A stretch of DNA of 64,000 nt, taken from contig JAGWMZ010000002.1 of the NCBI GenBank assembly GCA_028871475.1, positions 203,780 to 267,779 on the forward strand, written 5' to 3'. Within the stretch, counting starts at the first letter, position 1, and every line of letters starts with the position of its first letter. The notes beneath the pieces are model-generated. The model had not been told where the DNA came from and did not search any database. It saw only the letters and a list, made by a program, of their open reading frames with translations. Below are positions 21,515 through 30,823 of the stretch, piece after piece. The position numbers were made by a program, and so were the translations under genes. Source of the stretch: Sphingomonadales bacterium (GTDB taxonomy: Bacteria; Pseudomonadota; Alphaproteobacteria; Sphingomonadales; Sphingomonadaceae).

Positions 21515-24500
21515 ATGCGCATCCTCGCCACCGCCTCGCTCGCGGCTCTTGCGCTCGGGGCGCTTCCTGCCGCGGCCGCCCCAGGTGACGGACTGCTGTT
21601 CCGCGCCTCGCTCGACCATGATTTTCACGCTGAAACCGCAGGCGGCGACCCGGTTCCCAATTTCCGCAGCGATGTGAGCATCGTGCCCGATGGCGCCATC
21701 GGCGGCGCGGCGCGCTGGGAGGATGACGGCTATGTCGCGTGGAAGGCGCCGGGCAACATGCTGGCCGCGCGCGGCACGCTCTCCTTCTTCTGGCGTTCGC
21801 GTTATCCCGTGGGCGAAGCGCCTTTCGTCATCTTTCGCGCCGGTTTTGCTGACCACACCAGTTGGGACATGACCTTCCTGCGCATCGACTGGAATGGCCA
21901 TGGCTTCGACGCTTTCGTCACCGATGCCAGCCTGTCGCGCATTCGCGTCTCATGGGCCATGCCGCAAAAGCCTTCGCCCAGCGTCTGGAACCACATCGCC
22001 TTTGCCTGGGATGAGACGGTGGGCGTGCGCCTCTACGTCGATGGGCATGAGGTGGCCGCCAAGGACCAGAAGGCCGATCTCGACAATGGGCTCGACGGTT
22101 TCGGCATGGCCGGGCGGGTGCTTTCGCCGCATCAGGTGCAGAGCCGCTATAATTTCATGCGTGGCAGCGATCTCGATGAGATCCGCGTCTATGATCACAT
22201 GCTGCCCGCCGCCGCCATTGCCACATTGGCCGCGAAGGGTGAGCCGGCGGCTGACAAGGGGTCGGACAAAAGCGCGGCATGGGCCGCATGGCTGCACCGC
22301 TATGGCTGGGACAAAGGCCTGCCGCCCGTACTGGAACCGGGCACCACCACCATCCGCAAGGTGGAGTTCGCCGATGCGCGCGACATGAAGGAGCGCATGT
22401 GGAAAGGCGTGGATGGCATCGACGAGACGACCTGGCCGGGCGTTTACAACCGCTCGCGCCTGCCGGGGCGCGATGATTATTTCGAGCTGCCCGACTGGAA
22501 TGTCTATGTCGAGGGCGGCAAGCGCTATGAGCTGACCGTGCCGACGGGCGAGCCTTTCAACCGCGTGGAAATTCGCGGCGGGGCCTATGGCAGCCTGACA
22601 TGGGCGGGGGATAGCGGCAAAAGCCAGCTTCTGGCCCAGCGTCCGCAAGGGGTGGTGCGCAGCGCTGACAGCTTTGCCACGCGGCAGGGCGGGGTGCTCT
22701 CCTTCACCAACATCATGCAGGAACAGCCCATTCAGGAAATCTGGGCCTATGATGTGACGCAGGCCCCCGAACCCAACGGCAGCTTCAAGCTCGACTATGT
22801 GATCGATGCGAAGACTTCGCCCGATATGGCGCCACTTTCGGCGCTCAACAGCTTCATCGCCGGGCGCTATCCGTTGGACGAACGCACCACGGTGGTCGCC
22901 ATGCCCAGCAGCGGGGTGAAGGCGGCGGTGGGCGCCGGGGCGGCTGGTGCCGGTGGCGGCAATGCCGTCATCGCGGGCGCGGCACCCATCGTCCATGTGC
23001 TCATCCCTTCCAGCTTTGGCGAGGCCAAGGCGGATCAGCCTTTGGCTCGCGCCTGGGATTATGGCTGGCAAAATCTGCATGACGGGCTGGATGGCATCGC
23101 CATCGACCTGCCCGCGCTCAATGTCACGCCGCGGCCGGGCGGGCTTGTCGCGCTCAACATTCGGGTGAAAGACCCGATCTGGCCGATGCGCGACATGATC
23201 GACGTCTCGGTCTCGGTGCCGCCGGGGCAGAAACGCACGCTGTGGCTGGACCTGCGCGACCGCATCCTCTCGAACGACAGCCTTTATCTCTCCATCGCGG
23301 CCTCCGCGCCCGATTTCACTGCTGCCTCGCTCAATGGCGCGCATATCCGCCTGGTCTTCAAGCCGCGCGCGCAGGCCCTGCGCGAGCATGTGGCCGACCG
23401 GTTGATGCAGGTGAAGGACAATTGGAGCTATCTGGTCGAGGAGCACACCGCCTCGATGCGCGAAGGGCTTTACCGCCGCCTGCATGGCGATGTGACCGAC
23501 CTGCTGCGCGTTGACCCGGACAATGCGGAAGCCCGCGCCTGGTGGGCCGACATTGACTATCGCCCGGAAAACCTGCCCCCTGTATCCCTGCCGCCAGTGC
23601 CGGCGGGCGTGCCGGGCTGGGCCGCGCGCCAGTTGCAGGATCTGGCGCTGGTGCGCCATTTCGTGAACTGGTGGATCGACGAGCGGCAGGTGCCCTTTGG
23701 CGATTTTGGCGGCGGCATTTCCGATGATACCGATCTTGTCCAGCAATGGCCCGGTGTCGCGCTGATGGGGGTGGAGCCGGACAAGATCAACGCCTCGGTG
23801 CGCGCGCTGTCGGATGCGGCCTACAAGAACGGCATGATCGTCAATGGCTTGCCCTATATCACCACGGACGAGTTGCATGTTTACGAGGAGGGCATCAACT
23901 CCAACGGCGAGCGGCTCTACCTCAACTGGGGCGAGCCCAAGGCGGTCGAGCGGCTGATGGCGACGACCAAGGCGCTGCAGTCAGTGATCATGGTCAATCC
24001 GGCCGGGCATATGCATTTCGCCAGCAATTGGTATGGCGCGCGCAAGATGTATCGTGAAGGGCCGTGGGAATGGCAGAAGCCCTATTCCTTCTCTGTCACG
24101 CAAAGTCCCATTCTGGTCGGGCTCTACAATGGCAATGCGACGGCGCGCGGGTTGGTCACGGGGCTGATGGATGGGCTGCTGGCCCATGGCAAGCAGGGCA
24201 GCGACGGGCTCTGGCGTTTCCCCAATGACATCAACTGGCGCAGTGATGCCGAGCGGGCGGGCGATGGCGGTGGCGCCTCATTGCCTCCGCAGGCGGCCTG
24301 GGCGGCGTGGCGTTTTACGGGCGACGCGCGCTATTTGCGGCCCATCGACACGCTGATCGCCAAGGGCGGCTTTGGCGCCTTGCACCAGTTCGATGACAAC
24401 GGCTTTGCCTTGCTGCCCGATGGTGCGGCGCTGCTCGCCAAAGTGCCCGCCAAGCCCACCACCGGCTTTGGGCATTATGCCGCATGGCTGAAAACCGGAG

Positions 24501-25288
24501 ATCGCAAGGAGATCGAAACGCTGCACGAAGAGGCGATCATCGACAAGACCCAGCATATGGGGATGATGACGCAAGGGCATTGGTGGACCGACCGGGTGGA
24601 GATCGCCTCGGACATGTTGCAGCGCGAAAGGCTGGGCGGCATTGCGCTGGTGCGGGGCAATTACTGGCCGGGCAACCTCGTGAGCTGGCGTTTTGCCGAG
24701 CCGGAGGGGGCGGAAAAGGTCGCCCTGCTGGTCAGCAATGACCGTGCCGATCATTTCCGCGTGACGGCCTATAACAGCAGCGAGAAGGATCAGGCGGCCA
24801 CCATGTCGACCTGGGATATTCCGGCAGGTAGCTGGATCATGCGCGGTGATGACGGCAGCGAGCAGCATGTCACGCTGGAGCGCAGCGCCAGCATCGCGCT
24901 GCGCTTTGCCCCGGGGCGCGAAACCACGCTGGATTTCCGCCTTGCCAAGGCAGAGGCGCCGGTGGAGCAGCGGCCCGATCTGGGCATTGGCGCGGATGAT
25001 GTGCAGGTGGCGCGGGGCGCGGTCGCTGTCACCGTTCACAGCCTTGGCGCCAAACCTGCCGAAGGCGGCGTGGCGATGCTGGTGGCGGCGGATGGCCGTG
25101 TCCTGGCAAAAGTGACGATCCCGACCCTGCCGGCCCCCAGTGATCTGACGCCCAAGACAACCAGCCTGCGTCTGCCGCTGCCTGCGGGCGGCGCGGCGCA
25201 AGGGCTCACGGTGCGGGTCAGCCTGCCGGACAGCGTGCAAGAGATTACCCAGCTCAACAACAGCATTCCGGTTCCGGCCGGGCGATGA
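21515..25288 (+). CDS. Large secreted LamG-domain protein, putative carbohydrate-active enzyme
   Basis: Signal peptide MRILATASLAALALGALPAAAA; ConA-like LamG segment (TLSFFWRSRY...VRLYVDGHEV...DEIRVYDHML); C-terminal CARDB-like beta region. Confidence 0.75.
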   Translation: MRILATASLAALALGALPAAAAPGDGLLFRASLDHDFHAETAGGDPVPNFRSDVSIVPDGAIGGAARWEDDGYVAWKAPGNMLAARGTLSFFWRSRYPVGEAPFVIFRAGFADHTSWDMTFLRIDWNGHGFDAFVTDASLSRIRVSWAMPQKPSPSVWNHIAFAWDETVGVRLYVDGHEVAAKDQKADLDNGLDGFGMAGRVLSPHQVQSRYNFMRGSDLDEIRVYDHMLPAAAIATLAAKGEPAADKGSDKSAAWAAWLHRYGWDKGLPPVLEPGTTTIRKVEFADARDMKERMWKGVDGIDETTWPGVYNRSRLPGRDDYFELPDWNVYVEGGKRYELTVPTGEPFNRVEIRGGAYGSLTWAGDSGKSQLLAQRPQGVVRSADSFATRQGGVLSFTNIMQEQPIQEIWAYDVTQAPEPNGSFKLDYVIDAKTSPDMAPLSALNSFIAGRYPLDERTTVVAMPSSGVKAAVGAGAAGAGGGNAVIAGAAPIVHVLIPSSFGEAKADQPLARAWDYGWQNLHDGLDGIAIDLPALNVTPRPGGLVALNIRVKDPIWPMRDMIDVSVSVPPGQKRTLWLDLRDRILSNDSLYLSIAASAPDFTAASLNGAHIRLVFKPRAQALREHVADRLMQVKDNWSYLVEEHTASMREGLYRRLHGDVTDLLRVDPDNAEARAWWADIDYRPENLPPVSLPPVPAGVPGWAARQLQDLALVRHFVNWWIDERQVPFGDFGGGISDDTDLVQQWPGVALMGVEPDKINASVRALSDAAYKNGMIVNGLPYITTDELHVYEEGINSNGERLYLNWGEPKAVERLMATTKALQSVIMVNPAGHMHFASNWYGARKMYREGPWEWQKPYSFSVTQSPILVGLYNGNATARGLVTGLMDGLLAHGKQGSDGLWRFPNDINWRSDAERAGDGGGASLPPQAAWAAWRFTGDARYLRPIDTLIAKGGFGALHQFDDNGFALLPDGAALLAKVPAKPTTGFGHYAAWLKTGDRKEIETLHEEAIIDKTQHMGMMTQGHWWTDRVEIASDMLQRERLGGIALVRGNYWPGNLVSWRFAEPEGAEKVALLVSNDRADHFRVTAYNSSEKDQAATMSTWDIPAGSWIMRGDDGSEQHVTLERSASIALRFAPGRETTLDFRLAKAEAPVEQRPDLGIGADDVQVARGAVAVTVHSLGAKPAEGGVAMLVAADGRVLAKVTIPTLPAPSDLTPKTTSLRLPLPAGGAAQGLTVRVSLPDSVQEITQLNNSIPVPAGR

Positions 25289-26760
25289 GTATGCGGCGGC
25301 GCGCGGTTCTGGGTGGCGTGATGGGGCTGACGTTGGCTGGCTTTGGCGAGCGCTTGCGTGCCGTACCCGCAGCAAGGCCCGATCTTCGCGCGGCGCTGGA
25401 TGCGGCGGAGAAAGCCGCCACGCCTGATGCGGCACTGGCGCTGCTGGCCCCATTTGGCGAAGGGCATCTGACTGAAACCGACCGGCTAGACCTACGCGCG
25501 GCGCGGGCGGGGCTGGCGATTGATGCGCAGCTTGCCCGCCGCTTTCCCCATGGCGTGGGGCTGCGCCCCTATCGCGTTACACCGCGAGACGGGGCATGGC
25601 GCGGCCCATCGCCCGAGGCCATCGATGCGGAAACGCGTGCTCTTACCGCCGATGCGCAGGCCGGGATTGTCCTGCCGCGTGTCTGGCTGGAGCGTCTGAT
25701 CACCGCCATCGAGCAACACAAGGCCGCCGGGCCGGCACTGGCCTCCGCGCTTGGCCGGCAGGCGGATCTGTTGGCATCGCTGCGTCCGCAAAGTCCGGCA
25801 CGACAGGGCCTGGGCCAATTGCCACAGGGAGAACGCTGGTTTGCCCTGCTTGCCGCGCGGCCGGGCGGGGCCATCGGCTCTCTGTCGCGGTGCGAGCAGC
25901 AGCTGGCCGCCCGCCGCGATGCCCTGCATCGGGAAGCGGGTGACATCTTCGCGCGGATGGGCGTGAGGGGGGAGACGGTCGGCGTCTGCTTTCGTCAGAT
26001 ATGGCAGGATCCGGCCTGGCTTTACAGCGACGATGCGCAAGGTCGTGCGCAGGCCGTGGCCGATATGACGCATCAACTGGCCTTCATGCGCGGCCGTCTT
26101 GGGGATCACTTCGGCCCCCTGCCCGCATGGTGCGTCAACGCCTCGGTCCGCGCCCTGAGCGCGCAGGAGATGGCCGCCGGGCATCAGGGCTATCGCGCGG
26201 TGCCAAGGCCCGGTGCGCCCGGTGCCTACATCGTGGATCTCAAGACCATCCGCCTGCGCCCGCGCTGGAGCCTGCCCGCCGTTGTCGCGCATGAATTGCT
26301 GCCCGGCCACATGATCCAGCTCGGCATGGAAGGGCTGCATCCGCCCCATCCGCTGCGCCGCCGCTATGCCAGCAGCTTTGTCGAGGGCTGGGCCATCTAT
26401 GCCGAGCAGCTCGCCGCTGCCGAAGGCGCCTATCCCGACATTCTCTCGCGGCTCGGCAGCATCCATTGGGACCTGTTCCACATCTGCCGCGGGCTGGTGG
26501 ACCTGGGCATCCATTTGCATGGCTGGAGCCATGAGGAGGCGCGCGCGCGGCTGGAGGACTGGCAGGGCGTGGCGGCCTATTTCGCGCCCTTCGACACCGA
26601 TCTTGACCGTATCGCGCTGGAGCCCGGCGTGCGGCTGGCCGATGCGATGGCTGCCCTGGCGATCCGCGATCGGGCCGCGCTGCGTCAAGGCGATAGTCTG
26701 CGCGCCTTTCACAGGACGCTGGTGGAGAACGGTTCACGGCGGAGCGAGGATCTGCCCTGA
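25285..26760 (+). CDS. DUF885 family protein (putative metalloprotease/hydrolase)
   Basis: VVAHELLPGHMIQ and FVEGWAIYAEQLA motifs; ATGA overlap with the upstream gene. Confidence 0.85.
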   Translation: MSMRRRAVLGGVMGLTLAGFGERLRAVPAARPDLRAALDAAEKAATPDAALALLAPFGEGHLTETDRLDLRAARAGLAIDAQLARRFPHGVGLRPYRVTPRDGAWRGPSPEAIDAETRALTADAQAGIVLPRVWLERLITAIEQHKAAGPALASALGRQADLLASLRPQSPARQGLGQLPQGERWFALLAARPGGAIGSLSRCEQQLAARRDALHREAGDIFARMGVRGETVGVCFRQIWQDPAWLYSDDAQGRAQAVADMTHQLAFMRGRLGDHFGPLPAWCVNASVRALSAQEMAAGHQGYRAVPRPGAPGAYIVDLKTIRLRPRWSLPAVVAHELLPGHMIQLGMEGLHPPHPLRRRYASSFVEGWAIYAEQLAAAEGAYPDILSRLGSIHWDLFHICRGLVDLGIHLHGWSHEEARARLEDWQGVAAYFAPFDTDLDRIALEPGVRLADAMAALAIRDRAALRQGDSLRAFHRTLVENGSRRSEDLP

Positions 26761-26837
26761 CGAGCCGCGCGATGGCATGGACCCTTCGCCACGCCTGCGC
26801 ATTGAACACCGGGTGAGAGATGTCGCGGAGATCGACA

Positions 26838-27131
26838 ATGCCACGCGGTGACAAATCGGCCTATACCGACAAGCAGAAGCGCAAGGCCCGCCATATCGAG
26901 GACAGCTACGAGGCGCGCGGTGTCCCGCAAGGCGAGGCGGCGAAACGCGCCTGGGCGACGGTGAACAAGGACTCGGGCGGCGGCAATCGTTCGGGTTCCG
27001 GGCGTGGCCGGACTGATACGCATGTCTCCTCTTCACGCGGTGGACGGGCGAACCGCTCGGGCTCTCCCGAACAGCGCAGCGCCGCTGCCCGCAAGGGATG
27101 GGTGACGCGCCGCCGCAACCAGTCGAGCTGA
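26838..27131 (+). CDS. Small basic protein, annotated in some relatives as a plasmid stabilization-like protein
   Basis: MPRGDKSAYTDKQKRKARHIEDSYEARGVPQGEAAKRAWATVNK...RSAAARKGWVTRRRNQ. Confidence 0.65.
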   Translation: MPRGDKSAYTDKQKRKARHIEDSYEARGVPQGEAAKRAWATVNKDSGGGNRSGSGRGRTDTHVSSSRGGRANRSGSPEQRSAAARKGWVTRRRNQSS

Positions 27132-27174
27132 CAGCAACTGGCCCCAAGCGGGGCCTTGCCAAAAGGATGGGAAC

Positions 27175-27414
27175 ATGACTGCTTTGACGATGAAGCGCGG
27201 GCTCTGTGTCGGCCTGCTCAGCGCCCTTGGCGGCTGGCTTTACCTCAGCCGGGGCACGGCGAAGAAGGATGGCAAGGGCGGGCACGAGGCATCGCCCACG
27301 CCTGTGCGCGATGCCGGCCCTGCCCATATGCGCGACAAGCCTGCCAAATGGGACAAGGTGGATGAAGCATCCGACGCTTCCTTCCCCGCCAGCGATCCGC
27401 CGTCCACCTATTGA
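27175..27414 (+). CDS. Small hypothetical protein with N-terminal membrane segment
   Basis: Short ORF with RBS-like gggaac spacer; WDKVDEASDASFPASDPPSTY tail. Confidence 0.55.
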   Translation: MTALTMKRGLCVGLLSALGGWLYLSRGTAKKDGKGGHEASPTPVRDAGPAHMRDKPAKWDKVDEASDASFPASDPPSTY

Positions 27415-27605
27415 TCGCCGCGCTGCGACCAACCCTTGCCGGGGCGCGGTGAAACGTAATCCATGGCGACACTTTCGCCCGGCCCGGCACTTTCATCCTT
27501 CGCGCGGGGCAAGCCCGCGCGAGGCGAGCGAGAGAGAAATGCTGCGGCCATGCTGCGCTATTTCTCGTGCAGCAAAAGTCACATGCAAAACCATGGGAGC
27601 CCAAG

Positions 27606-28058
27606 ATGTCTCAGAACGAACATGATATTTCGACGCTGAACAGCCTGATCACAACCACCATCGACAGCGCCGAGGGCTATGCCGAAGCCGCAAGGGAGGC
27701 GCAGAACAGCCGCTTTGCCGCCCTCTTTTCCCAGCGCGCCAGTGAGCGGCGCGCCATGGCCACGCGGATGCAGAATGAGGTCAGCCTGCTGGGCGGCGAG
27801 CCCGAGCGGAGCGGTTCGGTCATCGGCGGCGCCGAGCGCATGTTCTTCAACCTCAAATCGGCCGTGACGAACCACAATGAAAAGATGATCGTCAATGAGG
27901 TCGAGGCGGGTGAAGACCATATCAAGGCGAAGTATGAGGATGCCGTGCTGGACCGCGCATTGTCGCCGCAGGTCAAGGCGATCATCGAGGATGCCTTCCG
28001 CCACGTGCTGGAAGGGCATGACGAGATGCGCGACATCAAGCACGCGATGGAGCGTTGA
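27606..28058 (+). CDS. PA2169-type four-helix-bundle protein (DUF2383)
   Basis: LNSLITTTIDSAEGYAEAAREAQNSRFAALFSQRASERRAMATRMQ pattern. Confidence 0.8.
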   Translation: MSQNEHDISTLNSLITTTIDSAEGYAEAAREAQNSRFAALFSQRASERRAMATRMQNEVSLLGGEPERSGSVIGGAERMFFNLKSAVTNHNEKMIVNEVEAGEDHIKAKYEDAVLDRALSPQVKAIIEDAFRHVLEGHDEMRDIKHAMER

Positions 28059-28130
28059 TCGCAAGGTGCCAATCGTCACAAGGTGTCCGTCGCGACAAGG
28101 TGTCCGTCGCGATCGGGGGGGCTGGCAGTC

Positions 28131-28883
28131 TTACTGCCAGCCCTTGGCCTTTGCGGCCTGTTCCTGCTGCGCGTCGAGCGGATCGCCCTTGGCCATGGAT
28201 TGCGCCAGCCCCATCAGTTCCGCGTCGGCGGAGCCTGCCTGCCGGTAATCGCCCGCCTCGGGCTGACTGCCGGGCAGCACATGCTGCAACTGCCATTGGC
28301 CCTTGTCATGGCAGGCAATGCCCGAGGCCTGCTGACCGCTGAACACCCGGCAGACATCGCCACTCTCGCGCCGGAACGTGCCCAGCATGCGGATCGAACC
28401 ACTGCCCTGCGCCGAGGCAAGCTGCGTATCGAGCGCATGCCCCAGCGCGCCAGAGGCGACCAGCGCGCCATCCTTGACGCTGATCGGCCCGGTGTCGCGC
28501 CCGTGCCACTGCGTTCCGGCAAAGACGCCAATGGCAAGACAGGCCGCCATGGCCGCGCTCACCCATGCCCTGCCTTGCGTGGTCTGCCCGGATTGCTTCG
28601 GCTGGCGCGCGGCGCGCGCAGCTGCAAGATCCACCACCTGGGCCACGCGGGGCGGTTCCGGCGTGGTTTTCTGCCGGATGAGCCGAGCCCATTCCGGGGG
28701 CACCGGGGCCTGCGCGATGGGCGCGAAATGGGCGCTCAGCCGGTCACGCAGGGCGCGCTGTGCGGCGATGCGCTCGGCCAGATCGGGATCGCCCAGCGCC
28801 GCCAGCGTGACACGGCCACGCGCCTCCTCCTCCAGCTCGCCATCGACATAGGCCATGATCTCTTCGTCGGTCATATCGGTCAT
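28131..28883 (-). CDS. Anti-sigma factor (single-TM)
   Basis: MTDEEIMAYVDGELEEEARGRV N-terminus, central TM AWVSAAMAACLAIGVFAG; ATGA overlap with ECF sigma gene. Confidence 0.85.
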   Translation of the reverse strand: MTDMTDEEIMAYVDGELEEEARGRVTLAALGDPDLAERIAAQRALRDRLSAHFAPIAQAPVPPEWARLIRQKTTPEPPRVAQVVDLAAARAARQPKQSGQTTQGRAWVSAAMAACLAIGVFAGTQWHGRDTGPISVKDGALVASGALGHALDTQLASAQGSGSIRMLGTFRRESGDVCRVFSGQQASGIACHDKGQWQLQHVLPGSQPEAGDYRQAGSADAELMGLAQSMAKGDPLDAQQEQAAKAKGWQ

Positions 28884-29377
28884 GCCGTTTCTCCCAGCAT
28901 GCGCATCAGCGCCTCGCGCCCGCGCACCAGCCGCGAGGTCAGCGTGCCCATGGGGCAACCGATGATCTCGGCGGCTTCCTTATAGGCAAAGCCTTCCACC
29001 AGCACGAGCATCACCGCCTCGCGCTGGTCGGCGGGCAGGGCGGCCATGGCGCGGTCGACATGAGCCATCTCGGCATGCGCCTCGATGGCCGCATCGCCCG
29101 CCACGCCCACATGCTCGCCCTCTTCCTCGGGGGCGAAGGTTTGCGCGCGTCTGCTGCGTGCCCTTGTCTCGTCAATCCAGAGGTTGCGCATGATCCGATA
29201 CACCCATGCATCCAGCCGCGTTCCCTCCTGCCACAGATGGCTGGATTTGAGCGCGCGTTCGATCGTCGCCTGGCACAGGTCGTCGCCATCGGCCCCGTCG
29301 CGCGCCAGCCCGCGTGCGAAACGCCGCATGCGGGGCAGCAGTTCGACCAGACTTTCCGCGAAATGGGTTGATGTCAC
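28880..29377 (-). CDS. ECF-family RNA polymerase sigma factor
   Basis: DDLCQATIERAL...LDAWVYRIMRNLWIDETRAR (region 2), LPADQREAVMLVLVEGFAYKEAAEIIGCPMGTLTSRLVRGREAL (region 4). Start at GTG 29377 chosen; ATG at 29425 is possible. Confidence 0.9.
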   Translation of the reverse strand: MTSTHFAESLVELLPRMRRFARGLARDGADGDDLCQATIERALKSSHLWQEGTRLDAWVYRIMRNLWIDETRARSRRAQTFAPEEEGEHVGVAGDAAIEAHAEMAHVDRAMAALPADQREAVMLVLVEGFAYKEAAEIIGCPMGTLTSRLVRGREALMRMLGETA

Positions 29378-29395
29378 GCCTTTTGCCTTGCTTGT

Positions 29396-29427
29396 GGATG
29401 AAACGGATGCAGGGATGCGTTTCATCC
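29396..29427. promoter_or_regulatory. Candidate back-to-back ECF promoters (GGATGA-N16-CGTT on both strands)
   Basis: GGATGAAACGGATGCAGGGATGCGTTTCATCC; the inverted repeat yields the same motif on each strand between the sigma and subtilase genes. Confidence 0.55.
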
Positions 29428-29464
29428 ATCGTGCCTGCCGTTTTTTTGATCCGGGAACAAGCCC

Positions 29465-30721
29465 ATGTGGAAAGCTTCGAAGCGATGGTTGCAAAGAGCC
29501 GGGCTGATCATGGCCCTGTCCGCCATGACGGGCGGCGCCCATGCCCAGATCAGCCTGCCCGGCGGTGTCGGCGGGCGGGTGGGCGATGCCGTGGGGCAAT
29601 TGGGCGACAGGCTGGGCGAGACGGTGGGCGATGTGACCCGCCCTGTCACCGACACGCTCGGCACGGTCGCGCAAATGGCACAGGCCCGCCTGTCGCGGCT
29701 GGATGCTTTCGTGCGCGGCCATCGCGCCAGCGTCGAGGTGGATGACACCGGCCAGCCCGCGCGCGCGCATGAGGTGCTGCTGCTCGACCCCGATCCCGCC
29801 GCATTGGCCAGTGCGGCCTCGGCCGGGTTTGGCGTGATCGATCAGGGCGACCTTGGCGGATTGGGCGTGGCCTATGCGCGGCTCTCCACGCCCGCGGACA
29901 TGGCGCTGGCCTCGGCACTGCGCCGCCTGCGCCACCTCTTGCCCGGCAAGGAGGTGAGCGCGGACCAGATCCATTTCACCAGCGGCAGCCTGGCTCCCGG
30001 CCGGGGCGAGGGCGGAGCGGCCCCGCAACCGCGCGGCGGCACGGTGGGCATCATTGACGGCGGGGTGACGCCCGGCGCCCGGATCGTGGCGCAGGCCGGC
30101 TTTGCCAGTGGCGGCCCGCATCCCAACGCTCATGCGCAGGCGATTGCCTCGCTGCTGGCCGGGGCGGGCACGGCGCGCACCTATGTGGCCGATGTCTATG
30201 GCACCGATCCGGCGGGCGGCAATGCGCTGGCCATCGCGCGGGCGCTGGCATGGATGGCGGGGCAGCATGTGCCGGTGGTGTCGATCAGCCTTGTCGGCCC
30301 GGCCAATCCCTTGCTGGCGCGTGCGATCGGCGCGGCGCAGTCACGCGGGATGATCGTGACGGCGGCGGTGGGCAATGATGGCGCCGCCGCGCCGCCCGCT
30401 TTCCCGGCCTCCTATGATGGTGTCATCGCGGTGACGGGGGTGGACGGGCACGGGCGCGTGCTGTTCGAGGCGGGCCATGCCAGCCATCTCGACTATGCCG
30501 CGCCCGGCGCCGACATGACTGCCATTGGTCTGCGCGGGAAGGTGGAACGGCTGCGCGGCACCTCCTTTGCCGCCCCTTTGGTGGCCGCGCGGATCGCCGC
30601 GCTCGATGAAGGGCATGCTTCACGCCAGATGGTGCTCCGCCGGGCCGATGGTGAGGCTGTGGGGGCCAGCGCGCGCACCGGGCGCGGCATCCTGTGCGGA
30701 GCCTGCCGCAAGGGGATCTGA
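29465..30721 (+). CDS. S8 (subtilisin-like) serine peptidase, secreted
   Basis: VGIIDGGV (Asp), NAHAQAIASLLAG (His), GTSFAAPLVAARIAAL (Ser); signal peptide. Confidence 0.85.
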   Translation: MWKASKRWLQRAGLIMALSAMTGGAHAQISLPGGVGGRVGDAVGQLGDRLGETVGDVTRPVTDTLGTVAQMAQARLSRLDAFVRGHRASVEVDDTGQPARAHEVLLLDPDPAALASAASAGFGVIDQGDLGGLGVAYARLSTPADMALASALRRLRHLLPGKEVSADQIHFTSGSLAPGRGEGGAAPQPRGGTVGIIDGGVTPGARIVAQAGFASGGPHPNAHAQAIASLLAGAGTARTYVADVYGTDPAGGNALAIARALAWMAGQHVPVVSISLVGPANPLLARAIGAAQSRGMIVTAAVGNDGAAAPPAFPASYDGVIAVTGVDGHGRVLFEAGHASHLDYAAPGADMTAIGLRGKVERLRGTSFAAPLVAARIAALDEGHASRQMVLRRADGEAVGASARTGRGILCGACRKGI

Positions 30722-30739
30722 AAAAATTTCGCGAAGTAT

Positions 30740-30765
30740 GGATGAAAGCTGAAAGCCCTCTCGTT
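30740..30765 (+). promoter_or_regulatory. Candidate ECF promoter GGATGA-N16-CGTT
   Basis: ggatgaaagctgaaagccctctcgtt; same elements and spacing as 29396-29421. Confidence 0.5.
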
Positions 30766-30823
30766 CATCTCCCAGAGCCGGACATTCAAGGACGCGCTCC
30801 AGACATTCTTCAGGAGATGAACC

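Noticed and set aside
29454-29458. GGAAC as a possible EcfG-type -35 before the subtilase
   Set aside because: No CGTT at 16-17 nt downstream; the GGATGA-N16-CGTT motif fits better
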